From: Lytechinus variegatus
Taxonomy: Eukaryota; Echinodermata; Echinoidea; Temnopleuroida; Toxopneustidae
Reading direction: 5' to 3'
Length of the DNA stretch: 64,000 nucleotides
NCBI RefSeq assembly: GCF_018143015.1
Contig: NC_054743.1
Coordinates: 44,488,922-44,552,921, forward strand
The position numbers were made by a program, and so were the translations under genes. Shown here piece after piece: positions 36,950 through 50,800 of this stretch; position 1 is the first letter of the stretch, and every line of letters begins with the position of its first letter. Under the pieces are notes generated by a model that was not told the DNA's origin, made no database searches, and saw only the letters and a program-made list of their open reading frames with translations.

Positions 36950-37460
36950 TCTCACACTCTGTGCAATATACAAATAGCAAATAGGCATGAGTGCGATGGT
37001 GCGAGATTTCGCATGAGGTGAAAGAAAGATGCTCTATTCAACTCGGCTAACGCCTCGTTGAATAGAGCTTCTTTCTTTCACCGCATGCGAAATCTCGCAC
37101 CATCGCACGAATAAGAATATTCGCTATTTGTGTTGTACAACGCCTCGGAATCTAGCGAAAATATGAAAAAAAAAGAGTTTTTCCCTCCAGTAATCTATGA
37201 AAAGGGAGCAAAAATATTGAAAGCGAAAAGCAAAATCCCACAAGCGCACATGATCTTGGACAGCATTGCGCATTTAGCCAGCGGGCTGTACGCGCATTGT
37301 CACCTTATTCAATGAAATCGCATTGTGACGTCACCTCCTAAAGCCGTGCAATGGTACATTTTGGATGGTACGTCTTGTGTGCAACGGTACGAATGTGTGA
37401 CATTCAGCCTCCCATTTGATCGCGTACAACAAGCTAAGTAGGCGTTGTACAATGTGCCTT
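36950..37460. mobile_element. Hairpin-bearing repeat, copy 1
   Basis: The core 36991-37108 is a hairpin with 52-bp arms that match almost throughout (GTGCGATGGTGCGAGATTTC..) and a 14-nt loop. Outside it, GTTGTACAACGCCTCGGAA and AGCGAAAATATGAA match a second copy at 53020-53230. GCGTTGTACAA recurs inverted near 37450. Confidence 0.8.
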
Positions 37461-38559
37461 AACGATCACAAGTAGACAACTATGCACTATTCTTGTTATC
37501 ACAGATTCTATATTTTTCCATTCACCAATACACGTACATATCATATTACAGAATTAGTCATTTTTCCTAATTCACCATCATGCAAATGTATACATGAATG
37601 AAATCCACACAGAGAAATGAAAGTTACAGCACACAGGCACTTCTCCACCTTGTGTGAAATGTTCAACCTCTTATATTCTCGATTAGAATAATATTCAAAA
37701 ACTGGTTAGAACACAGAGAATAAACAATTTTTTTCACTTTTATAAATAGTTTGTTTTACATGACACTTCCTGCACATTTTGAGCATACGCCTGAAGAGAA
37801 GAAAAAAAAAGTTTCAGCATGACATAAAATAGAATACATTACAAAGAAAATGATGGACCATGCAAACATTTTTTTTTTAGGTACTGGCTATGGCCATCTA
37901 TCTACATCATTGTATGCAGCAATATAGAGGTATATTTCATATTACATCAGCTTTTTTCAAAGATAAAGTCTGGTACTGGAAAAAAAACACAGAAAATAAA
38001 ATGTTCACAGAATTGAACAAATCTTCCACAGAAATACAATAAATAAATTAATGATACATGCATCTGCCAAACTTTTTTTCCCCAGAAAAATGTATAATTA
38101 CAGAGTAATAACTAAAATTATTGGAAAATGCCTGTTTATAGTGTGGTCCCACATGCTGTATCCTGTGTTAGCTACACCGGGAAAAGCAAATGGTAACAAA
38201 ATGAATAATTACAAGCAAGCCTGAATTAGTTCAATTGAACATTGTTCTCAATAAGCATTCTGGCATATGACAAATACTTCAGTACTGCTTCCAATCATTT
38301 CCTAACAAAATTAGATTTCTATAACAGAACTCAAACTTACGTTTTAAGAGAGGTAAACTTCTGTTACCGGTATATGCACACCTTGTACTTAGACCCTGTA
38401 GCTCAAAATTGTATACTCTAGTATACTTTTAAACAATGATGATAGCGATTTTTTAATTTTCACATTTTATTGCTTTAGCAGGTTAATCCAAACAATGCAA
38501 GAGGTAAATGTGATTATGAATCCTAATAACATGCAACATTTTCATAATGCTAAATACAA
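37461..38559. other. No recognised gene
   Basis: AT-rich, no conserved frame on either strand. Confidence 0.6.
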
Positions 38560-38800
38560 TGTTTCTAAGGGCTGCATACTATTACCCCGGCTTTAGCACG
38601 GCTACCCTGATCGGCGCATCAAGTATTCAAAGAATTCCTTCTTACCGGGTACCCATGTACAACACCTGGGTGAAGAGTGACAAATGTAGATAAACGCCAC
38701 GCCAAAAAGATGCAAGTGCCATGGTGGGATAAGAAATCCTGACCTTTTGTTTTGAAGTCTAGATACTTATCCACTGAGCCACAACACCTCTATTTATGTG
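38560..38800 (-). mobile_element. tRNA-derived SINE, family 2 copy 1
   Basis: In reverse, TGGCTCAGTGGATAAGTATC is an A-box-like tRNA start, followed by a body shared with the copy at 44111: GGTACCCGTGAGGAAGG-like and GGTAGCCGTGCTAAAGC. Confidence 0.75.
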
Positions 38801-38826
38801 TACACCCTGTATAGGGACCCTACAGT

Positions 38827-39430
38827 TTAAAGGTCAAGTCCACCTCAGAAAAATGTTGATTTGAATCAATAGAGAAAAATCAGACAAGCACAATGCTGAA
38901 AATTTCATCAAAATCGGATGTAAAATAAGAAAGTTATGACATTTCAAAGTTTCTCTTATTTTCAACAAAATAGTTATACGAACGAGCCAGTTACATCCAA
39001 ATGAGAGAGTCGATGATGTCATTCACTCACTATTTCTTTTGTTTTTTATTGTTTGAATTATACAATATTTCAATTTTTATGAATTTGACGATTAGGACCT
39101 GCTTGCCTGAAGCACAAAATGTTAAAATAATGGAATTCCACCTGTTCAGGGAGGAATGAAACTTCATTTCACATGACAATGGCGAGAAAATAAAAATATT
39201 TCATATAATAAAATACAAAAGAAATAGTGAGTGAGTGATGTCATCAACTCTCTCATTTGGATGTAACTGGCTCGTTCATATAACTGTTTTGCTGAAAATA
39301 AGCGAAACTTTAAAATGCTATAACTTTCTTATTTTACATCCGATTTTGATGAAATTTTCTGTGTTATGCTTGTTGAATTTTTCTCTTTTTATTCAAATCA
39401 AGTTTTAGTTGGGGTGGACTTGTCCTTTAA
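38827..39430. mobile_element. 600-bp palindromic inverted-repeat element, copy 2
   Basis: The arms start TTAAAGGTCAAGTCCACCTC and end GGGGTGGACTTGTCCTTTAA. The order of inner motifs is the same as in the copy at 23054. Arms of roughly 250 bp flank a short centre. Confidence 0.92.
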
Positions 39431-41019
39431 AGTAATGTATTTTTCAAGTTTGTGTTGAAGAGGTTGTTTGAACAAGGCAAAGAACACTTGTCAAGTTTTC
39501 TGTAGTATCTCTCTTTTGGTGCATTTGATATTTTGCCAGAGATGTCAACACATACATGTAAATATAAAATTTATAATTAATCATGGCAGAAACACTTACA
39601 GAATGTAATTCTTTTTTAAACAGCCTGATACAGGTCATTTTATCTTTTTATATACTTAGTTCACCTGTGTTGTTGATGTAACAACGTGCCAAAATCTATA
39701 TGTTTATCATTCTCATCAATAATGAAATTTTCTCTGTGAATATCACAAAAAAATCTAATTTATATGTTGTAAAAACAGTGAGCAGGTCTTACTATAGCTA
39801 ATTTATTGCAAATAGAATTAGAACATCTTGTATGAAATGAACATATTGTATCTCCTTTAATGAAATGTATATATGCACTGTACATGGACAGAGCAAGATA
39901 TTAACTCAAAGATATCAATTGTCATGCTTTTGTGCTGCAGCTTAAAGCTCCCACTCAGCTTTACAACTGCATGGTAACAGGTCCATGTAAGTTAAATGGC
40001 TGACTTGCCCAATCGGTTTATATATGTCACCTTTGTGGAAATTTTGCAGAAATGTCAAACTTGCAATTGGGAAGCACCATAGATAGTGGATACTGAATAC
40101 TCCCCAGAGTGGAGAATGTGCAGATCCTGTTGGCAAAGTCCAAATCTAATCTGTTAAATACTGCTTTCCGAAATTAATACACTATGATTACTGTAATATT
40201 GCTTGAAATAAAAAGAAATAGATGGATATCAACGGATAACTTGTGTCCACTTTGTTCTTTGAGTCTATCTTTAATCTTTATCATTGTGTCCATCAATGAG
40301 CATACACTACACATTCACTTATCCACACATCCAATTTAACCTATAGAAAAAGAATTGATTTTTCCTAGATCTACAAAGATATTTATCTCCTATCCCTCCA
40401 CAAATTGGCAACATTTCAAAAATAAATACAGACTTTTCAAGTTCACAAAAATTGAAATGGATATGAAATAGTGTCAAATAAATGATGATAGCAAAGTTTC
40501 AGTAAAAAAACATTGCCAATTTACATTTTTAATACTAATCTTTTTTGTGTGTGGGTTTACTTGTTTATGCTGCAAGGCTGGTTTAGAAATTGAAATAACT
40601 GGCTTAAACAGCTTTTATTATTAAAGGAACCAGACAACATTCAGCACTGGAAATGTATTTTTCTTATTAGATTTGATTTGTGATGGTATTATGGATTTAG
40701 AGAAACTGTAAAATGTATATTTTTTCTTTATAGGTGCAAATGAGGAAGTTTGTATCAATATCTCTTCATTGTTGTTTTTTCTGTCATGAAGCTCTGTTCT
40801 TATAATAGAAGTTGGAACCTCGGGTGAAGTGCGATCTTATTTCTATTTAGGAATAAGGAGAGAGTAATTTCAGATGGATGTTTTGTTGTTTTTGGTACCG
40901 AGTCAATGAACTAGATTGCGTGTCAGAGCAGTGCCCACTTGAAATCGGTGCCAAGAAAAAATCAGAGAATAGTATGAAATTCACAGGAAAAATATTAAGA
41001 TAATAATTTGTTAACATGG
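39431..41019. other. No recognised gene
   Basis: AT-rich spacer between the GPCR and AMD1 with no supported frame. Confidence 0.55.
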
Positions 41020-41490
41020 TTTGTTACTAAGGTGCCCAAATATGGAACTCTATTGAAATGAAAATTCCCCCTTGTATCACTTTATATTCCTTTAAAACAC
41101 ATCTTAAAAACATACTCATTCCCCCCATTCCTGGTTATTGTTGTTAACAATGCCTGCATCATTCCCCACTCAATCAGTCCCTTAGCCCGACTTGAGTTTA
41201 GGTTATCTTTTAAGTTATTTTTCTTATTGTTCAATTTTTTCTAAGTTTTTCTTTTAGTCCCCCTATTGGTTTTTAATTATATTTTGGTTTCATTATCATA
41301 TAGTATTTTGTTTCTTTTACCAATATTGTATGTTTTTACGATTTAAGTCATGATTTTGTGAATTTGTCATTACCTTGTTTGACTGTACGTTTCATTTTTG
41401 TGTGTATGGATCCCTATGAAAAACGGCATTTGCTGATAGGGTGTTCCATCCCACAAGTGGTAAATAAATAAAAATAAAATAAAACATTAC
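41020..41490 (+). mobile_element. LINE 3' end with the last pol residues
   Basis: From 41031 one frame reads GAQIWNSIEMKIPPCITLYS then FKTHLKNIL, the IWNSL..FKxxLKxxL ending of LINE pol proteins. A 3' UTR follows, ending in AAATAAATAAAAATAAAAT. Confidence 0.7.
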
Positions 41491-41882
41491 CACGCGATAT
41501 GAAAAAAAGATAAAACATAAGATAAGATAAAAGTAACATTAACATGATGAATTAAATAAACTTAAAATCAAAGACTTCTGAAATATAATCAGAACCGGTA
41601 TATTAAGTTTTACTTGAAGGCACTGACCCAAACATTTAAATACAACCATAAAGCATCTAGAAATATATATTATCATAACATTTTATAATCAAACAGATTA
41701 ATCCTCAAGTACCATCAATATCACCATTAATAACAAGAATATAATAATAACCAAAATTATATGTTCCTTCCCCTACAAAATTGCCTCAATCAATAATAAA
41801 CATGATTATAAGATTCAAAATAAAGAAAAAATTCTGTACGAGATCAACTGAATCAATTTTGGAAGAGGTCTAAAGAATGACC

Positions 41883-44800
41883 TTACGCTTTCTTGTCTCT
41901 GATGTAATGGCCGAAGGTCAGGTCATAGTTCTTGAACTCAGAGTACTGGCGATCTTGGCGGGTGTAGCGGTCAAGGAAAGTCTCCTTCAAGGCTCCATGG
42001 CTTGACCGGCATGCTGCTTGCTGTGGGGTCAGAGAGGGAGAGGGAGAGGAGGGGGGGGGGCAAAGTATAAAGAAATGTGATTTGAATATATAGATGAGGA
42101 AAAGGAGAGACAGGAAGAGAGGCAGAGAGGAGTATGGGAGGGGGAGAGATGCACAGAGGAAAACAGAACAAAACAACACAAATGGCAGAGAAAAGAGACA
42201 AAAATAAAGAGCGAAAGGCATACAAACAGAGATAGAAAAATGAGTGATGAGAGGGGAGAAATAGAGAGAGATGGGGTGGATAGAAGAAACAAAGCAGAGA
42301 TGGATGGATGGATATAGCAAGTAGGATATAGAGAGAGAAAGATGGAGAGAGAAAGGAAGAGACAGAGAGTGACAGGAAGGAAGCAAACAAAAAAGCAAAG
42401 AATTAAGAGAGGGAGAGAGAAAGTGATGAGCATGTTAAATGATCAGAGAGCGATTCTAAAATCTAATTCTTCAAAATAATCATCCTAATATTTCATGTAA
42501 TACAATATGAGACCTACACAATTCAATGACCCCTGGTATTGTTTATATTTTCAAAGAATTTGATTTGACTTTTCATCTGACTTCCCATTTGACATAAAAA
42601 GTCTTTAACATTAAAAAAGATAAATACACTTTCAGATGGCTATAGAAAGTACTTAATAGTGGAATTTATATTTATTGATACAAATCGATATGCAAAATCG
42701 CCACTTAGAAGCCGACACCATTAATCCTTCCTGTCATATTTTGTTCTCTCCAAGGTAGATAAAAAAAAGCCAAGAAGTGAAACTATAAAGAAACCACAGG
42801 GTAGTAATAAGGTCATTTATACTTTAATATTAAATGTATTATCTAGTAGTGGGCAGTGGTGTAATTGGTGAACAATTTAGAATGGGCAATATGGTGTATG
42901 TGTGGAGAAAAATGACCTTTAAAAATTAAATTCAGATGTTTTGACTTCCCATTTGACAAAGGACGTTTTACAACATTAAACAGATAAATACCCTTTCAGA
43001 CGGCTATAGAAAGTACTTAATAGGAATGATTAGTGGAATTAATATCTTGTTGATAAAAATCACAACACAAAATCGCCACTTAGAAGCTGACACCAAGCTG
43101 ACTGGGCAATATGGTGTATGTGAGGATAATAATTACCTTTCAAAAATGAAATTCAGAAGTTTTGATAAGTTTTTATGATATTCAACAAATAGTATTCACC
43201 CTTTTTTCATTTCATTTCCTTTACCCCTTATATTCCCCCTTGTTTATTTTTCTTGATCATGGTATTTTTGTCTTTTTTTTTCAGGGGGGGGGGGTGCTCT
43301 GATTCCTTTATTATGTAAGCCAGTGGTAGTGAGAGAGGAGTTCCTTTGGATATTAATTGTAACTTATTTGTCAGCTTGAATGAAAATGGCTACATAATAT
43401 ATTGATGGTTTATTTTCCATCAAAAATTGTTTCAGAAACCTGCTGATTATTATTTCATTAAAATTCATCCATAAATGAGAAAAAAGCAATGAGCTGCCTG
43501 ACCCTAAGATTTCCTTACTTTTATCTACTATACTCATATAAAAAAAAAAAATAAATAAATAAAGATAACTAAAATTGGCTGATGGCATCATCTATATCGT
43601 AAGTGGACACTCGTGCCTGGCCAATAATAAAACTGAAAAGTTCATTATGGAACAACAATGATTAAAATACAAAGTCTGCAAAAGACAGAACTAAAACAAT
43701 CTCACGTTGCCAGCAGAAATCATTCACACTGCCAAGAGAATGACATAAAGACCATGAATAAAATGAAAAGAAGAAAATACATATCACTTATTACAATGAA
43801 GACTTATTTGATTACTAAACCTTCAATCAGGGCAAAAGAATGAAGTGGAAATTTCTTTCTTTCTTTATTCAGTGATATAGTGACAAATAAATTTCATTTC
43901 ACTGACTATCTGGCAAAAATCAGTGCTTACTGCAACATCATTCACATTAATACCCAGGTAATAATTACCTCATTAGTGAAGAGCGTCATAACAAATTTCC
44001 CAGGCCTGAAGGTAGTGAGAATACGCTCAACGAGGCTACTATACTCCTCCTGCAAAAAGAAAAATAAATAAATAAAAACAATGTATCCTAATTGTCTTAA
44101 AAGTGGCATCAAATAATAATAATAACAACAATAATAATAACAATAATAAAAATAATAATAATGTGCAACATTTATATGCACTAAATACAAATGTTTCTAA
44201 GCGCTGCATAGTATTGTCTCAGCTTTAGCACGGCTACCCTAATTGGATGCTCGAGCATTCAAGGAATTCCTTCCTCACGGGTACCCATTTTCTACACCTG
44301 GGTGGAGAGTGGCGAATGGAGTGCTGTGATTTGATCCTGAACTTTGTGGTTCAAAGTCCAGAGACTTATCCACTGTGTCCCAATACCTCTACATTAATTA
44401 CATTTAACAACTGACAAGTCAATGAAGGAAGTAAGCATATTTTTAAACTTGCATGGCTTGGGTTCTACACAAGGATAATCATGCTATTGAAGTGCCATGA
44501 TTTATTGCCTAATCTGTCAAAGTTTTCACGATGAGAAAACAATCAAGCAGTTAATCATATGGAAAAACACTTAGGATCGTTTAGGGACCCCTGGCTATAA
44601 AGACATAGTGGTATATATACGGTAAACCATGGTTTAGTTAAATCTGGCTTAATTTATAACACTTTGTTATGGAGTTCTAGGTGTCAACCCATTCATCAAT
44701 TAAAAGTCATTCTTATCCTGCTGCAAAAAACTGTAAAAAATAAATAAACTGAGTCATGAACAGGAAAATACATGTACAAAATATCTTATTAAATTTTAAT

Positions 44801-47800
44801 GGAATCTTTGGTATAATATATTAGACAAAAATATGGAACAAATATGAAGTCTAGCATTACATAGAGGTGTGGTTTGAAATTCTAGTTTAGACGACGTTTT
44901 AACCTAGGTTTAATTACAGGAATACCATCCATAAAGTTTGGATTCTCGTGAACAGTTTTAGCCTTATAACTTGTACTACAGGTAGCTATCAAAACAATCC
45001 AACTGCTCATACATGTTATCACTGTTCTTCTTATCTCCACTGGGTAGTTTTTACATACTGGGGCCAGTTTCATAAACCTTGTTATAACAGCAACTTTGCA
45101 ATGACAGTTAAAAGCTACTGAAATGCTTCTATCAGGGTCCAGTATCACAGAGGTTAGCGATAGATTGTACGCTTGATTTTCACTACTAATTGTACATTGT
45201 AGTCAATGTAAACAATCATAGAAAAATGTTATACAATCACTGCTAAGCTTTGTGTTATGGTCCCATGGTTGGCTGATAGTAAATTTGTTATGGAAAAGGT
45301 GTCAGGTGGGTGTTTCATGAAGCTGTTAGTAAGTTACGAGCGACTTTACGAAGGACTGGTGATCAATTCTTAGGAACTCAATCACCACCTCTGAAATTTC
45401 AATGCACATGATTAACTGCAAGATATGATCACCAGTCATTCGTAAAGTCGCTTGTTACTTACAATCAGCTCAGGTTTCACTGTTTAATAGGAGAGAAAAT
45501 GATTTACCATGGAAGCATTGGTCTCAAAGCTGACATAGGAGAATTCCTTTTCTGGTGTAACATGGATAGTGACATAGCCATCCTGAGAAAGACAAAATAA
45601 AAAATATATAAATATAAGTGACGAGCCTAACAACTGCATGGATTACATTGATAATCCCAAAAGATTAAATATACAAATTTAAATAAATTTCTCAATATTA
45701 CATAAAAAGTAGGGACAGTGATTTTCTATCTGCCCAGTAAATTGAATCGAAAGGACCATTTTGTTTCTTTCTTACTTTTCACATGAAATTTCAGAAACAA
45801 ATAAAGACCAATGTCTCTATTAAAAGATGCTTGCTTTGGGGTAAAATATGATGCAAAAAGAATTTTTTGTGAGTACATATTAACAGAAAATTGCATCAAA
45901 GTACAAACAAAATGAGGAATTAAAATTTACATTTAAAGTGTAGATTTAATTAACTGTGTCTCTATATATTATGGATACATGACATCCTTCTTGCTTTATC
46001 TAGAGTATTACAAAAATAGGAAACAGGAGCATTTCATGAAAAGTTTAGTCAGTGAATTTCCCTGACAGATGTTATAAGCTACCGTACTTCAGATCGTTGC
46101 ATCTGATTGGCTGAACTAGTCAATGAAAATCACTGATTTAATTCTTCATGAAAAGCTTCCCTGACATCTCCACAAGATAATACTCATCTATTCAAATTAT
46201 GATTTCCAAAGGGAAGTCCAGGAAAGCAAGGGGTTAAAATCACGAAAAGCATATTTTGTTCTGAGCAAATTGGTAAAAATTCATTTTTCCACTTGAATAT
46301 TTGTTTAACTTCCTGCAGGCCCCACATTACAGGGTTTATGACCTCAATCAAGAGGATCTTGTAAAATTAATAAAGCTGGGAAATGTGCTCAGATTGACTA
46401 TTATATTCTTTGTGTGAATTTCCATTTTTTAAGAAAACAAAGTCTCTCTTGAATCAAATTAAATTTACTTTTTGATATTGTACATGTATAGTCCGCTGCC
46501 CTGAATTTTATCAGCCAAAATATCAGAAATCCATTTAATTACTTCTTAAAATCAAAACTTTGAATTTATTGAATGTAGATTTGAACTAAAGTGAAACCAA
46601 AAACAGGAACTCACCAAACACACTGAATAAAAATATCATATGAACATTCGGCCATTCTATCAAAACTCTATCAAGACTACAATATTCAATAGGTTAACCC
46701 ATTGCCCACTGGAAATGGACTGTCTTTGTACAAAGCCAACAGGAATCACAGAATTCAGAACTAAACAGGTTAACCCATTGCCTACTGGAACCAGGTTCCT
46801 GATCGGAATCAGAGCCTTCAGAGGGGTGTTTCACAAAGCCAATGCACATGTAACTCAACGTGTAATCTGATTGATGTGTATGTGGTAATGTGCATCCCAT
46901 GCACATTATCAGGTGGGTGTTTCATAAAGCTGTCTGTAGGAGCAACTGTAAGAATGACTGGTGAACCTTTCTTACGCTCAAAATAGTCACCAATTAACAT
47001 TTATTGGTCAATATCATTAACCACAAGAAACGATCACCAATCATTCTTGAAGTCACTCTTAACTTGTGATCAGCTTTATGATATGGCCCCCTGGCAATTG
47101 CTTGCGGTGATACGTTACAGACCACACACAACTGCAACTTTAGGGTCACACTGAAATCTTTGTAAAGCACCCCTTCCCCCGGAGTCAAATGGATGAAAAC
47201 AACAAGACAATATGATTAACAAACAGTAAAGATCAGAGACCCGTCATAAGAGTTGCCATTGATTGATCCAATCGATCACAACTATGAACGGCCAGCAACA
47301 TCAACATCTAAAATGTATTCTTATTCAAAATATTCAAGATATGATGTATATTAATACATTCATCATTCTCTTGTAAATTCAGTGTGATTCTCTGTGTTTA
47401 CCAAGGAGATTGTGCAGATTTCCTGCAGAAAAAATTATGGTATGGATGGATTTTATAGAGTTGAGATTGATTGGATTGATCACAACTCTTTGTAAGACGG
47501 AAGCCAAATGTGCTAGAGAGGTGACACTGATTTTGTATCCTGCACAAAGAAACTAACTTCCTTTCATTGGTAATTCTGTCAATCTTTGTTTTTGAGGAAT
47601 CAACAAAGCACTAGGGTTTGCCAGATGATACTCACATTTTGTAGCAGTCCATTCATTGAGTAGCCGCATGGATCAAACACAAAGCCGTCAATCATACAAT
47701 CTGGTAAAAGATCAGCTATTCCACTGTCCTGTGTTATAAAACAAAAATGGGCAAAAATTATATGTCATGAGTATGGTATAGGCTGAACTCTTTAGCCCGT

Positions 47801-50800
47801 ATTCTGAAGTCAGGTTTAAGTCAGACCACGGTCTAACTCTGTGCTTAAATTATGGGGAGCCAAAAATTCTGTTTATATTGTATATTTCTTTTGGTTACTG
47901 TTTTACTTCCTTTTGGTTTTAAAAAGAAGAAAAATACTTCAATTATCATTCCGAGCAATTACGAACAATTTGGGTGTCACATGAGTTAGTAAATTGAATG
48001 TGTAATTGTTAGTGATTTGTGCCCCCAATTGGCTCTCTATAGTTAAACTATAACTCTAAACCAGGGTTTAATTTAAACCCGAGTTCAGAATAAGGGCCTT
48101 TGTGTTGTATTTCCCCCTCAAATTCTGGGATGTAATGACAGCAAACATGTAGCTTTAGCCATGTACCCTATTTTACAATACGATACAACGATTGGGACAC
48201 GCTGCATCAAAATTCCTATTATGGTAGCTTTACCATTCTATTGAAACTTCTAGAATATTGTGATTGACTGTTGAGCATTGTAACCATGGATATCTACCAT
48301 AATAATTAATGCAACAGGAGCCTAGAAAAAGATAGTCTATTTCATTCTGCCTTTCATGTATTAAGTTAATTCAATAAACCATAAAATAACACAAGGCAAA
48401 AGCGATTTTGTGTCTCGCCCAGGTATGAAAATAACAAGAAATATCGTGATTCGTGAGGGCATGCAACAGAATTGTATCAAAACTTCATTGTAATATAACT
48501 AAGATGGAATAACACTTGCCTTAAGAGCCTTGCACGTAAATTTTAATGTTGACCTGAAAATTATTCTTTGACCTTATCATGTGACCTCCGACTGCAGCAT
48601 AACATGCAGGTCCCCCAAGTCAATCTACCATCCAAGTTTGGTTGAAAAGCACCTTACGGTTGCGGAGTAAGGTAAGGTTGACCTGAAAATGACCTTTGAC
48701 CTTATCGTGTGACCTCCGACTACAGCATAACATGCAGGTCCCCCAAGTCCATCTACCATCCAAGTTTGGTTGAAAAGCACCTTACGGTTGCGGAGTTAGG
48801 TAAGGTTGACCTGAAAATGACCTTTGACCTTATCATGTGACCTCCGACTGCAGCATAACATGCAGGTCCCCCAAGTCCATCTACCATCCAAGTTTGGTTG
48901 AAAAGCACCATACGGTTGCTGAGTTAGGTAAGGTTGACCTGAAAATGACCTTTGACCTTATTGTGTGACCTCCAACTGCAGCATAACATGCAGGTCCCCC
49001 AAGTCCATCCACCATCCAAGTTTGGTTGAAAAGTGACTTACGGTTGCAGAGTTAGGTGTCATAAGAGAGTCTTCAATGTAAACTTTAACGTTGACCTGAA
49101 AATGACCTTTGACCTTACCATGTGACCTCCGACTACAGCCTAACATGCAGGTCCCCAAGTCCATCTACCACCCAAGTTTGGTTGAAAAGCGACCTACGGT
49201 TGCGGAGTTAGGTGTCTTCAGAGAGTCTTGCATGTAAACTTTAACGTTGACCTGAAAATGACCTTTGACCTTACCATGTGACCTCTAACTGCAGCATAAC
49301 ATGCAGGTCCCCCAAGTCCATCTACCATCCAAGTTTAATTGAAAAGCGACTTACGGTTGTGGAGTTATGTGTCATTAGATTTGTGATGGACGGACGGACG
49401 ACAGACATTTGGATCCCTAAGTCTCGCCTTCACCTCTGGTGGGCGAGACAAAAACTGTACAAAGAAATCTGTTAAATCAATCTCTTAGGTCCACAGATAT
49501 CTGCCTAAGGAGAAATTCACCTCTATTTGAAGCACCAGCACCACTTTAGATGAATATTTTATGAACCAAATATTAATATGACAAGGTGTGAGAAAGAAGT
49601 ACACAACTTTAGGGGAAATTAGACCATCTTGGCATTAGACTAAATGTCATATTTTGAGAATGAGACCAAATGAGGGTTGCATCAAATGGCGATTGGACCA
49701 AGTTGATCGTGGACAAAGTAGGTATGGCAATGATGATGTAAAAGATGATCTGAGAATTAGACCATCTGCTAGTAGACCAAGTGAATTCAGATCTCATAAA
49801 AAGCTTGCTCATTTGAATAGATTCAATCTTACCTTAGTGACTGCTTCTGACTTGCGTCCCTTGGTGTTCTGGAAGTGGGCCATGATTTCATCATCTAGCT
49901 CGGTCATGAGGATGTAATGTAATGGTCAAGGATATTGACCACTGACCCTTTTCTATCAGAACAATACATGTACAGTCAATCCTATTGTTACATAGAATCC
50001 CAAAGAGAGTGTTTAGAGCAAAATTTAGAAGTTTTGGAGCTTCATTTAAAGATCAAAAGCCAAATTCTGATTTTATGCATAAATTAGCATAGTTAAAGAT
50101 AAATGCCAGTAGTTGCAGTAAACACCGATTTCATGAGAAAGTCTGTAAAACCAGGCTTAATTGTCAGTATATCATCGAGGATCCAGATCTGGTACAGTTA
50201 CATAAACTGAACTTTGTGAAATCTTGAAATCTACGCTGAAAAATGTTCACACTGAAGATCACCAACACAGATAGGCACATGTGGGACAGTGTATTATTAT
50301 TGCTGGAATAAAGACCCGACGGAAGTGACCGAATCCGCTCTTATTTTGCTTATTTCTCAGCGATTACACAATTTCTTCCAGAATCCATTGGCACATATTT
50401 TTTATTCATACAAACAGACACTTGGGTGGTTATTATATTAGATTCTGTAAAAAGTCATTTTGAGATCGTTACCAATATTGGCATTTATCTTTAATCAGGC
50501 CATAATAAAACAAATTACTATAATTACATGTAATGTTGTACAATTTGGTACATCACTGTGTAAATAAAGTTGATTGTGACATGCATATCAGGGGAGAGGT
50601 GTTCTTAGGCTATTGCAATTTAAAATAAAAAGCTACTAAAGGCTGAAGCCTGCCTATTTTAACTTGAGTTTAGTGCATGGTACCATTCCAATTTACAGTT
50701 CTTATATGGAGGAAATAATGAGCGTATTTGATTGAATTTTGTGATTTCAAATGAAATCTATTTTGATTGATAGCCCAATATAAATCACTTCAAAAGAATA

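Noticed and set aside
41883-42433. Three overlapping Leu/Ser-rich frames resembling a multi-pass membrane protein
   Set aside because: Caused by the C/T-rich tract; only the last 46 codons (AMD1 exon 11) are real.
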